Of a DNA stretch of 64,000 bases, positions 27,401 through 31,363 are shown in pieces. Position 1 is the first letter of the stretch; every line of letters begins with the position of its first letter. The DNA is from Bombyx mori. Its lineage: Eukaryota > Arthropoda > Insecta > Lepidoptera > Bombycidae. Under the pieces are notes generated by a model. The model was not told where the DNA came from. It did no database searches and saw nothing but the letters and a program-made list of their open reading frames with translations. The translations under genes and the position numbers were made by a program. The stretch lies in assembly GCF_030269925.1 (NCBI RefSeq), contig NC_085130.1, positions 4,414,501 to 4,478,500 on the forward strand, in the 5' to 3' direction.

Positions 27401-28725
27401 CTGGAAAACCAACTCCACCACCGTACTATACAATACGTCAGGGGTGTCATCCGTCAGGTAAGTTCAGCGTCACCACAATCCAAGGAGGTCTTGGAGTTAT
27501 TTATTGAAATAAAATTAAGCTATTTTGAATATTGACTATTTTAATTTTTTGTTTGTTTTAATTGGCGTGCAAGCAACCAAAATTTCATAAAAATAAATCA
27601 TAATATGGTTTATGAGTAGTTTTTAAAATTAGATACATTTTATAGTAGTGAAAATGGAATATACCTCAGAATACTAGTTCTCTTATCTTACACTAGTGGC
27701 CCGCTCCGGCTCCGCTCGGGTCTATAACAAAAATTTCAACGATATTTGACGTTGTTTTATTTTTTAAAACAAAAGAACACTTATTGCGGCATAATTATAA
27801 TAGTTAGACATAATAATATGCTGTCGCGACACTTTTTGAACAAAAATAATGTCTTCTACAAAGTAGTAGTACATTATTTTATTCTACCATCAATAGTTTT
27901 CGCAGGGCACGCGATGTAAAGAATAATTTAGGTATTTTTTTTACACTTTGGGTTACATTATTGGAGTTTTAGTAAGTATCCCTATTTTTTTAAAAAAAAT
28001 TGTAGCCTATGTCACTCGGGAATAGTGTAGCTTCCAAACAGTGAAATAATTTTTCAAATCCGTTCAGTAGTTTCGGAGCTTACTCAATACGAACAAACGG
28101 GAATGAGGCGTTCGCTCCTGGCCTTTTCATTTTTCATTATTATTATTTTTAGTTGTATTTTTTTACTTGTTTTTTCCTTTATTGTAAATATTTTTATTTA
28201 TTAAAAAAAAAAGAAAATATTTGAGAAAAAACAAAAAAAAACCCGCTGAGTTTGTTTCGCCGGTTCTTCTCAGGACTGTGGCTTTTTTTGGAACCGGTGG
28301 TAGAGTTAACATTGTTATTTATATTTTGACATTCAACAAGTGTGTCATACTGACATCTAAGTTGAAATAAATGATTTTGAATTTGAATTTTTGAATTTGG
28401 AAAAAAAAAACAAATCTTTCTTTTTTATAATATTAGTATAGATTTGGAAGTTAGAAAGTAAGGAAGGTGCTTTTGCTAATATCGGTTCATCAAGGTTCGA
28501 GATTGGCTTGGGTCGTCAACCCATATTTTGTTATTGCTCACATGCTTTGTAAGAAGATCACCTGGTAAATTGCTTAATGCCTCTTTCTCTTGCGCAGTTC
28601 CGCCGGTAACGACTCCTTCATCATCGTCGTCCCGACCGGTCACCAGCCCTCCAGCTTCGTCGTCATCGACAAACAGTGGAGCTCAGCCTCAGGCTAGTAA
28701 CAGGCTTGCTATTTCAGTACACTGA
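2689..28725 (+). CDS. rst: rst/kirre orthologue, 3' half (12 exons)
   Basis: Gene-level entry. Twelve exons (2689-2777, 6601-6703, 10322-10455, 13397-13520, 15404-15549, 19976-20129, 20585-20817, 21934-22107, 24127-24316, 26141-26239, 27371-27457, 28598-28725) join with matching phases into 552 codons and a TGA stop. The product is the C-terminal part of a single-pass Ig-superfamily adhesion protein of the Rst/Kirre (Neph) type, which in insects binds Sns/Hibris partners at the cell surface in myoblast fusion, eye patterning and nephrocytes. Seen here: Ig3 end, Ig4 and Ig5, each with its Cys pair and core Trp; five N-X-S/T sites; a transmembrane stretch (about residues 253-277) followed by basic HNKTKK; and a tail containing YVPYVDY and DVRYSA.YGNPYLR, the blocks by which I recognise Rst. 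The 5' exons lie outside the window. I cannot separate rst from kirre; many insects may have one gene for both. The protein ends in ISVH rather than a T-x-V PDZ ligand. Confidence 0.93.
3145..3232 (-). repeat. Inverted repeat arm, right of rst exon
   Basis: Reverse-complement partner of 2273-2360 (85 of 88 positions match by hand count). It includes a CTCCTCCTCCTCG stretch at one end and the TTTTTCCACTTT block at the other. Confidence 0.9.
3434..3946. repeat. 8-bp target-site duplication pair GTTTAAAG
   Basis: GTTTAAAG at 3434-3441 and again at 3939-3946, perfect, directly outside the CAG...CTG ends of the hAT-like element between them. Confidence 0.9.
3442..3938. mobile_element. hAT-like non-autonomous element, 497 bp
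   Basis: Starts CAGCGGTCGGGGAAC and ends with its exact reverse complement. The CAGNG start and the perfect 8-bp duplication are hAT-superfamily hallmarks. The interior is rich in runs of C/G flanked by A/T (ACCCC and GGGGTAA near the right end) and has no long reading frame, so it needs a transposase from elsewhere. Confidence 0.85.
3961..4364 (+). mobile_element. Non-autonomous Helitron, 404 bp
   Basis: Begins TC after an A and ends CTAG before a T, as Helitrons do. It is highly similar along its length to 47643-48058 (shared GCGGACGGAGGAGTATGAAA, GCATAAAAGATAC and GACGCACACACGCATGCATAC). A small fold GTCGAATTTCGGC lies near the 3' end. No coding capacity. Confidence 0.8.
4365..4757. other. 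Intron, nothing recognised
   Basis: AT-rich intron sequence between a Helitron and a Bm1 copy. No exon, repeat family or RNA gene recognised. Confidence 0.5.
4758..4953 (-). mobile_element. Bm1 SINE, 3' part
   Basis: Minus-strand Bm1 from the tail up to the GCCTATTTCTGCCGTGAAGC block, which is present as its complement. It breaks off before the GTAGGTACCACC block, so it is 5'-truncated. Confidence 0.88.
4954..5651. other. Intron, nothing recognised
   Basis: AT-rich. Short frames here have no family resemblance and no splice support. No repeat recognised. Confidence 0.5.
5652..5901 (-). mobile_element. Bm1 SINE without tRNA head
   Basis: Minus-strand copy running from the tail to the complement of the CTGGTGGTAGGACC block. 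It lacks the tRNA-like head. Confidence 0.9.
6174..6526 (-). mobile_element. Helitron-like element, minus strand
   Basis: The low-coordinate edge is A|CTAGCGACCCGGC, the complement of a Helitron 3' end (GCCGGGTCGCTAG|T). The far end carries the complement of a GTTGGAGTGTCTGTTTG block that I associate with lepidopteran Helitron 5' ends. The exact 5' TC is not clear, so that boundary is approximate. A (GACA)n run sits at 6384-6410. Confidence 0.65.
6384..6410. repeat. (GACA)n microsatellite
   Basis: About six tandem ACAG/GACA units inside the Helitron-like element. Confidence 0.95.
6601..6703 (+). CDS. rst: rst exon: Ig3, second half
   Basis: 103 nt, phase 0 in, phase 1 out. Acceptor TTTTTGTTGCAG, donor ATCT|GTAAGTA. 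Encodes NVSRKLNEASVKCEV, which carries the second Ig3 Cys and an NVS site, and ends at the Ig3-Ig4 linker. Confidence 0.92.
6704..6991. other. Intron, nothing recognised
   Basis: Short unannotated intron piece. No element borders seen. Confidence 0.5.
6992..7057 (+). repeat. 66-bp direct repeat flanking Bm1, left copy
   Basis: Starts AACCCTGAGAG and ends GAATTTTAAA. The same segment, with roughly 8-10 differences, restarts immediately after the Bm1 copy at 7493 and is completed at 7864-7878 after a retroposon insertion. Confidence 0.85.
7061..7492 (+). mobile_element. Bm1 SINE, near full length
   Basis: Has the tRNA-like head (A-box-like GTGGACCAAAGG, B-box-like GTATTCAAATCC), the CGTACTCAGCAAATGTTCAC block, the body and the AAGCAAAGAAAA tail. 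It is flanked by the 66-bp direct repeats, not by an ordinary 8-15 bp duplication. Confidence 0.9.
7493..7878 (+). repeat. 66-bp direct repeat, right copy (split)
   Basis: 7493-7543 continues at 7864-7878. The gap is a retroposon with its own target duplication. Pieced together it matches 6992-7057. Confidence 0.8.
7544..7852 (+). mobile_element. Retroposon-C insertion, 309 bp
   Basis: GC-rich 3' tail of an unassigned non-LTR element ending in about 15 A. It is flanked by a perfect 11-bp duplication GGCGAAGTGAG (7533-7543 and 7853-7863). The block GTCGGGTGTAAGAGTGCAGG recurs, complemented or decayed, at 38012-38205 and 23785-23970. The parent family is not identified. Confidence 0.8.
7879..9360. 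other. Intron with microsatellite, otherwise unannotated
   Basis: AT-rich intron. Contains GAGAGATA repeats near 8405-8430 and an ATT microsatellite at 8540-8564. The motif AGATGGCGTTAC occurs twice (near 8905 and 8972), 68 bp apart, perhaps part of a decayed repeat. No exon recognised. Confidence 0.5.
8540..8564. repeat. (ATT)n microsatellite
   Basis: About eight tandem TTA units. Confidence 0.95.
9361..9400 (-). mobile_element. Bm1 3' tail fragment
   Basis: Poly(T), then the complement of the Bm1 end (GATGGGTGGACGAGCTCACA), then unrelated sequence. Only about 40 bp of the element remain. Confidence 0.75.
9528..9770 (+). mobile_element. Bm1 SINE, head lacking
   Basis: Plus-strand body and tail; a piece of the pre-body block (ATACTCAGCAAAT) precedes it at about 9508. 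The tail is altered just before the A run (TCTACACAGCAAAAA). Confidence 0.88.
9771..10321. other. Intron, nothing recognised
   Basis: AT-rich intron ending in the acceptor ATTTCTCGTAG of the next rst exon. Confidence 0.55.
10322..10455 (+). CDS. rst: rst exon: Ig4, first half
   Basis: 134 nt, phase 1 in, phase 0 out. Encodes GPTFKMKPQSVEADSG, then TLDCAVEG with the first Ig4 Cys, and IMWLRY with the core Trp. Donor ATT|GTGAGT. Confidence 0.93.
10456..10708. other. Intron, trace of lepidopteran LINE repeat
   Basis: Contains CACCGCTGGACATAGGCC near 10533-10550, a phrase common in a dispersed lepidopteran repeat also present in decayed form at 14601-14850. Nothing else recognised. Confidence 0.45.
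10709..10968 (+). repeat. Two-copy tandem duplication, 125-bp period
   Basis: Unit 1 is 10709-10833 and unit 2 is 10834-10968. Both start GAGGAATACAGCGGA, contain GCTAGAATTGGTTACCC and AAACAGGTCC, and end ATAAATTTAGCCG-like. Divergence of about 10-15% by eye means the duplication is not recent. Confidence 0.85.
10979..11056 (+). mobile_element. Bm1 tRNA-like head, isolated
   Basis: GTCGTGGCCCAAAGGACAAG matches the Bm1 A-box region and GCAGGCGGGTACC the end of the head. Just after it, 11070-11095 resembles the opposite-strand Bm1 body. This is probably a rearranged relic. Confidence 0.5.
11057..11699. other. Intron, nothing recognised
   Basis: AT-rich. No exon with family support; no element ends seen. 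Confidence 0.5.
11700..11880 (-). mobile_element. Non-LTR RT C-terminus relic
   Basis: Minus-strand translation gives a GRSPMYWSDQV...A..RQRWRRIV pattern, typical of the last part of RTE/CR1-type reverse transcriptase ORFs. The RT core itself is absent. Confidence 0.65.
11957..12072 (+). mobile_element. LINE-A 3' tail
   Basis: GGCAGCGCCTTGGCTCTGCC, CTGGCATTGCTGA, ACCATCAGGTAGGC and GGGCAATAAAA blocks in order, followed by an A run. Severely 5'-truncated copy. Confidence 0.85.
12073..12904. other. Intron, nothing recognised
   Basis: AT-rich. No exon or named repeat. Confidence 0.5.
12905..13360 (+). mobile_element. Helitron relic split by a retroposon
   Basis: TATTGTCAAACTTTTGTT, GTCAAATTGA, AGTCTTGGCGAAAT and ATTATAGTCGAATTT occur in the same order as in the Helitrons at 3961 and 47643. 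The ends are lost, and retroposon-C sits inside at 12979-13176. Confidence 0.7.
12979..13176 (+). mobile_element. Retroposon-C-like insertion, 198 bp
   Basis: GC-rich insertion ending in an A run, flanked by GTTTAAAGTCT (12968-12978) and GTTTAAAGCCT (13177-13187), a 10/11 target duplication. It interrupts the Helitron relic. Assignment to retroposon-C rests on base composition and the A tail more than on long identity. Confidence 0.65.
13397..13520 (+). CDS. rst: rst exon: Ig4, second half
   Basis: 124 nt, phase 0 in, phase 1 out. Acceptor TTTTTGGACAG. Encodes LNVTVTHQTAGHYWCRG with the second Ig4 Cys and an NVT site, then the Y-I-K-G linker. Donor AAAG|GTAAGT. Confidence 0.93.
13602..13842 (-). 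mobile_element. Bm1 SINE, headless
   Basis: Minus-strand copy from tail to the complement of GGTGGTATGACC, about 80 bp right of the rst exon. Small deletions in the CCACTTAACCAGG region. Confidence 0.9.
13843..14600. other. Intron, nothing recognised
   Basis: AT-rich, no exon or repeat recognised. Confidence 0.5.
14601..14850 (+). mobile_element. (CAT)n plus lepidopteran LINE-tail repeat
   Basis: Starts with (CAT)6 and then GTCCACTGCTGAACATAGCC, a phrase of a very common lepidopteran repeat, probably an RTE-type LINE tail. The open frame through it is incidental. Confidence 0.6.
14985..15348 (-). mobile_element. Bm1 SINE with head, internally deleted
   Basis: Minus-strand copy that keeps the tRNA-like head: B-box complement GGGATTCGAACA near 15272 and A-box complement CCTTTAGGCCAC near 15332. 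The GGTAGGTACCACC section is missing. It ends about 55 bp before an rst exon. Confidence 0.85.
15404..15549 (+). CDS. rst: rst exon: Ig5, first half
   Basis: 146 nt, phase 1 in, phase 0 out. Encodes GPPKIMSNLTQYGIEGDT, then RIECIS with the first Ig5 Cys and FVMWTFGG with the core Trp. NLT site. Donor CAA|GTTAGT. Confidence 0.93.
15550..16021. other. Intron, very AT-rich
   Basis: Long runs of TTTAT/ATTTT. No element or exon recognised. Confidence 0.55.
16022..16160 (-). mobile_element. Non-LTR RT C-terminus relic with (GTT)n end
   Basis: Minus-strand translation contains AQDRVKWRQLM followed by a PKTTTQTTTT-like stretch encoded by a trinucleotide tail. This is the usual end of RTE-like LINEs. 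Confidence 0.6.
16171..16300 (+). mobile_element. LINE-A 3' tail
   Basis: GGTAGGCAGCGGCTTGGCTC through GGGTAATAAAAAAA. Immediately followed by the much longer LINE-A copy, giving two head-to-tail LINE-A 3' ends within about 2 kb. Confidence 0.88.
16318..18249 (+). CDS. LINE-A reverse transcriptase, partial (about 643 codons)
   Basis: Open with no stop from 16318 to TAA at 18249; the frame enters from the truncated 5' side, so the first in-frame ATG is not the real start. RT motifs in order: KKGDRSDPSSYRPIAI, SLDIAKAFDRVW (Asp codon 17125), GVPQGSVLSP, and CYADD (Asp codons 17365 and 17368), so the catalytic triad is present. A C-terminal region follows that ends in RTIRLWNELPSTVFPE. The last 20 or so residues are encoded by the conserved 3' tail. 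It would reverse-transcribe its own RNA at a nicked target, but without the endonuclease it is unlikely to move alone. The clade (for example Daphne-like) is not settled. Confidence 0.9.
   Translation, partial: TVVDISKERRKYNAASRSYKKVIAKAKSEHVARVGERLNSYPSGSRAFWSLAKAAEGNFCRSSLPPLRKSDDSLAHSAKEKADLLVKLFASNSTVDDGGATPPNIPRCDSSLPEICFTQCAVRRELRLLDVHKSSGPDGIPAVVLKTCAPELTPALTRLYRLSYCTNRVPSSWKTAHVHHIPKKGDRSDPSSYRPIAITSLLSKVMERIINIQLLKYLEDRQLISDRQYGFRHGRSAGDLLVYLTHRWAEALESKGEALAVSLDIAKAFDRVWHRALLSKLPSYGIPEGLCKWIASFLDGRSITVVVDGDCSDTMTINAGVPQGSVLSPTLFILYINDMLSVDGMHCYADDSTGDARYIGHQSLSRSVVQERRSKLVSEVENSLGRVSEWGELNLVQFNPTKTQVCAFTAKKDPFVMAPQFQGVSLQASESIGILGVDISSDVQFRSHLEGKAKLASKMLGVLNRAKRYFTPGQRLLLYKAQVRPRVEYCSHLWAGAPKYQLLPFDSIQKRAVRIVDNPILTDRLEPLGLRRDFGSLCILYRMFHGECSEELFEMIPTSRFYHRTARHRSRVHPYYLEPLRSSTVRFQRSFLPRTIRLWNELPSTVFPERYDMSFFKRGLWRVLSSRQRLGSAPGIAEVHGRR
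16318..18320 (+). mobile_element. LINE-A non-LTR retrotransposon, 5'-truncated
   Basis: RT-coding part of a CR1/Jockey-supergroup element followed by the family tail and about 22 A. The upstream endonuclease and ORF1 are absent. No clear target duplication found: the tail is followed by CCGTATCAAAAATCG, with no match at the left junction. It lies in the rst intron between the two Ig5 exons, in the same orientation as rst. Confidence 0.88.
18321..19087. other. Intron, nothing recognised
   Basis: AT-rich intron. Short frames only, without family resemblance. Confidence 0.5.
19088..19184 (-). mobile_element. Older Bm1, 3' part, interrupted
   Basis: Tail and 3' third of a diverged minus-strand Bm1. 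It stops at the GCCACCATCAAC point; the matching remainder appears at 19513-19650 after a younger Bm1. Confidence 0.75.
19185..19440 (-). mobile_element. Younger Bm1, headless, nested
   Basis: Minus-strand copy with its own T run, tail and body up to GAGGTCCTCCCACCAGT. It has an extra GGT in GTGGTGGTGGTACC. Less diverged than the Bm1 pieces on both sides. Confidence 0.85.
19513..19650 (-). mobile_element. Older Bm1, middle part
   Basis: CCACTTTGAGACATGAG through TGCTTCACGGTAGAAATAAG, continuing the copy broken at 19184. Supports insertion of one Bm1 into another. Confidence 0.65.
19705..19758 (+). mobile_element. LINE-A tail, last 50 bp
   Basis: ACCATCAGGTGGGCAGTATG, CTCGTCTGCCTACA and GGGCAATAAAAAAAAA. 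A minimal 3' remnant. Confidence 0.8.
19976..20129 (+). CDS. rst: rst exon: Ig5, second half
   Basis: 154 nt, phase 0 in, phase 1 out. Acceptor CTTTAACAG. Encodes KSTLIIRKSESEHFGPYNCT with the second Ig5 Cys and an NCT site, then SYGTDSAEIHL. Donor GAAA|GTAAGT. Confidence 0.93.
20130..20584. other. Intron, nothing recognised
   Basis: AT-rich intron ending in the acceptor ATCTTTTCAG. Confidence 0.6.
20585..20817 (+). CDS. rst: rst exon: transmembrane helix and juxtamembrane tail
   Basis: 233 nt, phase 1 in, phase 0 out. About 25 hydrophobic residues from MLISLIGG to MFVIMLF are followed by basic HNKTKKADVKK, setting an outside-to-inside topology. Then SDRHSNISDLKLEL, similar to the juxtamembrane block of Rst. 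Donor ATG|GTAAGA. Confidence 0.93.
20985..21215. mobile_element. Helitron-associated repeat fragment
   Basis: CTTTAAAACTACGCAACGGA, GATAGAGTGATTGAAGAGGA and AACATCCATTAAATAGTAG are phrases I associate with repeats found inside insect Helitrons. Borders not defined; an ATTACTAGTG lies at the right end. Confidence 0.45.
21216..21933. other. Intron, nothing recognised
   Basis: AT-rich with a TAATTAATT-rich section. Short tandem TCTGATC units near 21655-21690. Ends in the acceptor CGTTTTCTAG. Confidence 0.55.
21934..22107 (+). CDS. rst: rst exon: cytoplasmic tail 1
   Basis: 174 nt, phase 0 both sides. The acceptor was chosen at TTTTCTAG|GAC because the two later AG sites give a frame with an early stop. 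Encodes DLHPTLHITTN, a Pro-rich PLAGPVPLPE, and DELMKYQRYSGDFNQQVNSL. Donor AAG|GTAAAA is slightly weak. Confidence 0.85.
22150..22345 (-). mobile_element. LINE-J 3' tail, 196 bp, with target duplication
   Basis: Poly(T), then the complement of the Jockey-family 3' end (CCGGATCTTCTCCGTGGGTC region). Flanked by a perfect 8-bp GATGTTTG (22142-22149 and 22346-22353). Inserted 42 bp after the rst donor site. Confidence 0.88.
22354..23426. other. Intron, one uncharacterised frame
   Basis: An open frame to 22715 shows no domain I recognise and no splice support. The phrase GCGAGCGAAGCCGCGGGCGC near 22940 resembles Helitron 3' ends but lacks a CTAG border. Confidence 0.45.
23427..23770 (-). mobile_element. 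LINE-A 3' end
   Basis: Minus-strand copy with T run, tail (GTAGGCAGACGGGCATACGG) and coding remnants matching the C-terminus of the copy at 16318. 5'-truncated. Confidence 0.88.
23785..23970 (+). mobile_element. Retroposon-C 3' tail, decayed
   Basis: GGTGATCGGACGTCGGGTGA, GAGTGCATGGGAAGTCGTTT, CTTGGGATCT and TCGGAGGTTCGATCCC recall the tail at 7544-7852, but with an internal expansion of AAAGATATCCT units. Confidence 0.6.
24127..24316 (+). CDS. rst: rst exon: cytoplasmic tail 2 (YVPYVDY)
   Basis: 190 nt, phase 0 in, phase 1 out. Acceptor CTTCTCCCAG. Encodes SHPQSNGYVPYVDYSRDYAP, the most recognisable tail block of Rst/Kirre proteins, with several Tyr that could be phosphorylated, then a Ser-rich part. 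Donor GATG|GTATGT. Confidence 0.93.
24472..24560 (+). mobile_element. LINE-A tail, decayed
   Basis: GGGTAGGCAGCGGCTTGTCT and CATTGTTGATGTCCATGG, then a divergent end. About 90 bp. Confidence 0.75.
24706..24850 (-). mobile_element. Non-LTR 3' end with (ATTTGA)n tail
   Basis: Starts with tandem AATCAAATC and carries TCCTGAGAAGAACTGGCAAG and AAACTCAGCGGG. The same family is found in + orientation at 28098-28410. Clade not identified. Confidence 0.6.
24851..25281. other. Intron, nothing recognised
   Basis: No exon with family support, no element ends. Confidence 0.5.
25282..25380 (+). repeat. Two-copy tandem repeat, about 50-bp period
   Basis: ATTAGTAATGCACACA...GTGTACGACTTAA.TTTGTAATAACG.ACAA occurs twice. 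The second copy has two extra CA units and two substitutions, so it is fairly recent. Confidence 0.9.
25585..25622 (-). repeat. Palindromic dispersed motif
   Basis: AAGGAACTTCGTTCT followed by CCGGTGTCCCACGACACC. A related motif in the opposite orientation lies at 32370-32403 and again at 32680-32697. Confidence 0.6.
25812..25922 (+). mobile_element. LINE-A 3' tail
   Basis: GGTAGGCAGCGGCTCGGCTC to CAATAAAAAAA, well conserved, about 110 bp. Confidence 0.88.
26141..26239 (+). CDS. rst: rst exon: cytoplasmic tail 3 (YGNPYLR)
   Basis: 99 nt, phase 1 both sides, so skipping it would keep the frame. Encodes VIPFTNPGVVLSG, then LDVRYSAAYGNPYLRSGG, a block shared with Drosophila Rst. Donor TCGC|GTAAGT. 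Confidence 0.93.
26299..26539 (+). mobile_element. Bm1 SINE, headless
   Basis: Well-conserved body and tail, 60 bp after an rst exon. Same strand as the gene. Confidence 0.9.
26540..27089. other. Intron, nothing recognised
   Basis: AT-rich. A CATCATCATCATAG run at 27034-27047 leads into the RT relic that follows. Confidence 0.5.
27090..27330 (+). mobile_element. Non-LTR RT C-terminus relic
   Basis: Plus-strand translation reads FGHVSRWPAESIEKLVVQGR, then RSRGRIPMHWTDQVKGLTE and VRQASVRRLWK: the tail of an RTE/CR1-like RT ORF without its core. Confidence 0.7.
27371..27457 (+). CDS. rst: rst exon: cytoplasmic tail 4
   Basis: 87 nt, phase 1 both sides. Encodes YGSQSASLSTGKPTPPPYYT, with a Pro-rich PTPPPYY that could bind SH3 or WW domains (inference). 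Donor CAG|GTAAGT. Confidence 0.9.
27458..27692. other. Intron, nothing recognised
   Basis: AT-rich stretch between exon and Helitron. Confidence 0.6.
27693..28442 (-). mobile_element. Helitron with nested LINE tail
   Basis: On the minus strand it starts A|TCTATACTAATATTATAAAA (28442) and ends CTAG|T (27693), both exact Helitron ends. The 3' end carries GAGCGGAGCCGGAGCGGGCC. A non-LTR 3' end is inserted at about 28098-28410. Confidence 0.8.
28098..28410 (+). mobile_element. Non-LTR 3' end inside the Helitron
   Basis: Begins after ACAAA (28093-28097) and ends in AAAAAAAAAA before CAAATC, where the Helitron resumes. Contains CCGGTTCTTCTCAGGAC and a GATTTTGAATTTGAATTT end; same family as 24706-24850. 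Confidence 0.65.
28443..28597. other. Short intron segment before last exon
   Basis: Ends in the acceptor CTCTTTCTCTTGCGCAG with a good pyrimidine tract. Confidence 0.7.
28598..28725 (+). CDS. rst: rst terminal exon (Ser/Pro-rich, stop)
   Basis: 128 nt including TGA; phase 1 in. Encodes VPPVTTPSSSSSRPVTSPP and ends NRLAISVH. It is low-complexity Ser/Thr/Pro and lacks a clear class I PDZ-binding end. An internal CCG|GTAACG could act as a donor, so other 3' splicing is possible. Confidence 0.8.
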
Positions 28726-28788
28726 CACGAGGAAACAGTCGGAAATCCACACTTTACTCATAACGATAAACAATTGAATGATTCTAAT

Positions 28789-29047
28789 TTTTTTCTCTAC
28801 CTAACCTGATAGCCTTGAGAGGCTATTTCAGCGTAACCTTAACTAGTAGGTGAGCTCACGGGGCTCAAACCTGGGGACGTTGCTAACATGAACCCTAGCA
28901 AGAGCAGTGCTTCGCAGAATCTACCACCGGATCGGAAACGCGACCCACTGAGAAGATCCAGCGAGAAACTCAGTGGGCTATGTCAATGGGTTCATTTACT
29001 CATCGAGCCCTTGGCGCAAGCGACGGGTTCGACGAGAACGATGACCG
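28789..29047 (-). mobile_element. LINE-J 3' tail, 259 bp, with target duplication
   Basis: Minus-strand Jockey tail with a short T run. Flanked by a perfect 11-bp ATGATTCTAAT (28778-28788 and 29048-29058). Starts 63 bp after the rst stop codon, so it probably lies in the 3' UTR if this exon is used. Confidence 0.9.
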
Positions 29048-29150
29048 ATGATTCTAATGTGGTGTTTCGCATGTACCGGTTTTTTTGGATAAGGTTCTAA
29101 CAGATTGGATAGTGGATCGTAAGCTGACTTAGAATTGGGCGGGTGGGTTT

Positions 29151-29419
29151 ACTAGTGGTAGGACGTCCCGTGAGTCCGCACGGGTAGGTACCACCACCCT
29201 GCCTATTTCTGCCGTGAAGCAATGTAATGTAATGAAGCAGTAATGCGTTTCGGTTTGAAGTGTGGGGCAGCCATTGTACTGTTAAAAGTAAGCCCTTACA
29301 ACAGCTCATGTCTCAAGGTGGGTGGCTTCATTTACGTTGTAGATGTCTATGAGCTCCGGTAACCACTTAGCATCAGGTGGGCCGTGGTGCTCACGTCCAC
29401 CCATCTAAGAAAAGAAAAA
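29151..29419 (+). mobile_element. Bm1 SINE with a small internal duplication
   Basis: Body and tail present; GTGAAGCAATGTAATGTAAT shows a local slippage duplication. Several unusual substitutions in the middle. Confidence 0.85.
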
Positions 29420-30233
29420 GAGTGAAATTTAAAATAAAAGTATTTGTCTATTGTTGTATATAAAGTGAACTACGAAATAAGCTACATATAAACTATAAAA
29501 TAAGCTACGTGGCGTGAAAAGTCAACTTTAGTCCATAGAAACCGCAACTGGTTGCAAATATATTTTTCTCGTAAGAGCGATTAAAATGCAGACCCGTTAA
29601 TATTTATTTTACAGCTTTTAAGCTCGTCTTTTCAATTGTTATTACCCTATATCCGATGTTTTGAATTTACGTCGAAAATTTCATATTACGCTAAATACCG
29701 TTTATTTATTTCTAAAATTTGTTTACAAATTTAAGTTTAATTTGTTTCTGTGTGAAATTAAATCGTAAAATTAGTTTTTTTAATTGTTTCTAGTCGACTT
29801 GCGAAAACTAAAGAAAATACTAAATACCCTAGTGTTACCGTAATAAATCGACATTAATATTAAATATTTAGCCAAGAGCTATCGTTATTGGGGCATTAAA
29901 ATTTTAACTCCAAACTTTATATCAAGCGAATAAAGTTGACGGACGTCCGAGTTGACTGTCGAGTCGCACAGCAACTGGTGTTTGTTCGATTGAAATAAAC
30001 ACATAAAACTAAGAGCAATTTGCTCAGAAGTTTGAATACCTAATTTATTTGCAAAAAAACAAAACAATTTTTACCAGTAAATTTTCAAGTTTTTTGAGTG
30101 TGTTGGACATTTGCGAGCTTCTGAACGCTTTTTATATTACGTAATTGGGATCGACAAAGTATTGCTGTCGTAATTGTAGTATTAATTAGTTGATATTTTA
30201 AAAGTGGTGCTATAAATGGGTTTCTTATGACAG
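29420..30233. other. 3' UTR or intron, nothing recognised
   Basis: AT-rich. No polyadenylation site can be assigned with confidence. Ends in the acceptor-like TTTCTTATGACAG. Confidence 0.45.
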
Positions 30234-30320
30234 ATGCCAAAGCCGTGCTCACAAAATTCAGCCCAATATATCCTACAGCCGTCCAATCAGGGAAAGATAC
30301 AAACCAAACATGGAACCAAA
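30234..30320 (+). CDS. Possible extra rst tail exon (phase 1/1)
   Basis: 87 nt between a good acceptor (TTTCTTATGACAG) and the donor AAAG|GTGGGT. Joined to the phase-1 end of the 27371-27457 exon it stays open and reads DAKAVLTKFSPIYPTAVQSG followed by KDTTKHGTK. It is one of the few non-repeat islands here. No known domain. It could be an alternative C-terminal exon of rst, an exon of another gene, or chance. Confidence 0.35.
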
Positions 30321-30379
30321 GGTGGGTATAGCTATCGTTTTATTGATTTTATAGGCTGATGAGCATAGAGTCCACTTTA

Positions 30380-30712
30380 ATTGGCGTAGATGGGTGGAAG
30401 AGCTGACGATCCATTTGGCGCGAAGTTACCGAAGCCCATGGACATCAATAGCGTAAATGCCGCCATACACTTTGAGACACGAGTTTTATGTCTCCATTTT
30501 ACAGTACAACGGCTGACATGTCCTTCAAAATGCAATACTGCTTCACGGCAACAATAGGCAGGATGATGGTACCTAGCCGGACGGGCTCATAAGACGTTCT
30601 ACCAGCAATAAACTTGAGCTACGCATTACTGCTTCACGGCCGAAATAGCCAGGATAGTGGTACCTAGCCGTACGGGCTCATAAGACGCCCTACCACCAAT
30701 AAACTTGAAAAT
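30380..30712 (-). mobile_element. Old Bm1 with duplicated 5' part
   Basis: Diverged minus-strand copy. The section from TTACTGCTTCACGGC to the complement of the GGTAGGACC block is present twice in tandem (about 30530-30608 and 30620-30710). Confidence 0.75.
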
Positions 30713-30732
30713 ATTATTGCTTATGGATATTA

Positions 30733-30960
30733 ACAATGACACAGCTGGGTCACTGGCTACCGCCAAATACTCCGCAATTTTCATTTGGAAAAGGACATGT
30801 CATAGCGTGAAACATTCGGGAGCTTAATCCAGAGTCTAATGGTAAGTGGCAAGAAATATCTCTGGAAACGCATTGTGGATGATGCAGGAGCTCTATATAA
30901 TGTGATAAACTCTACCTAGATCACTGTGTGGTGCGATTGTAAAAATTAGATGATAGGAAC
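30733..30960 (-). mobile_element. LINE-A 3' end, decayed
   Basis: AAAGGACATGTCATAGCG, ATCTCTGGAAACGCATTGTG and GTGCGATTGTAAAAA match the complement of the LINE-A coding end. It continues past the Bm1 insertion as AACAATTCCTC at 31206. Confidence 0.75.
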
Positions 30961-30963
30961 ATC

Positions 30964-31204
30964 TATTTATTTATTGCTTAGATGGGTGGACGAGCTCACA
31001 GCCCACCTAGTGTTAAGTGGTTACTGGAGCCCATAGACATCTACAACGTAAATGCGCCACCCACCTTGAGATAAGTTCTAAGGTCTCAGTATAGTTACAA
31101 CGGCTGCCCCACCTTTCAAACCGAAACGCATTACTGCTTCACGGCTGAAATAGGCAGGGCGGTGGTACCTACCCGCGCGGACTCACAAGAGGTCCTACCA
31201 CCAG
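30964..31204 (-). mobile_element. Bm1 SINE nested in LINE-A relic
   Basis: Well-conserved headless minus-strand copy that splits a LINE-A relic. Confidence 0.9.
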
Positions 31205-31363
31205 TACAAACAATTCCTCATAGTTACTCTCTATTGAACATTCGATTGTAATAGTTTTAAGAGAAAGAGATAATTTGAGAGAAGGGTGTGTAAGTGCAGA
31301 CTGTAAGTGCAGGGTAGGCAAGCGCAGAGTGCGAGATCATATAATTTATTGCACACAATTAGT

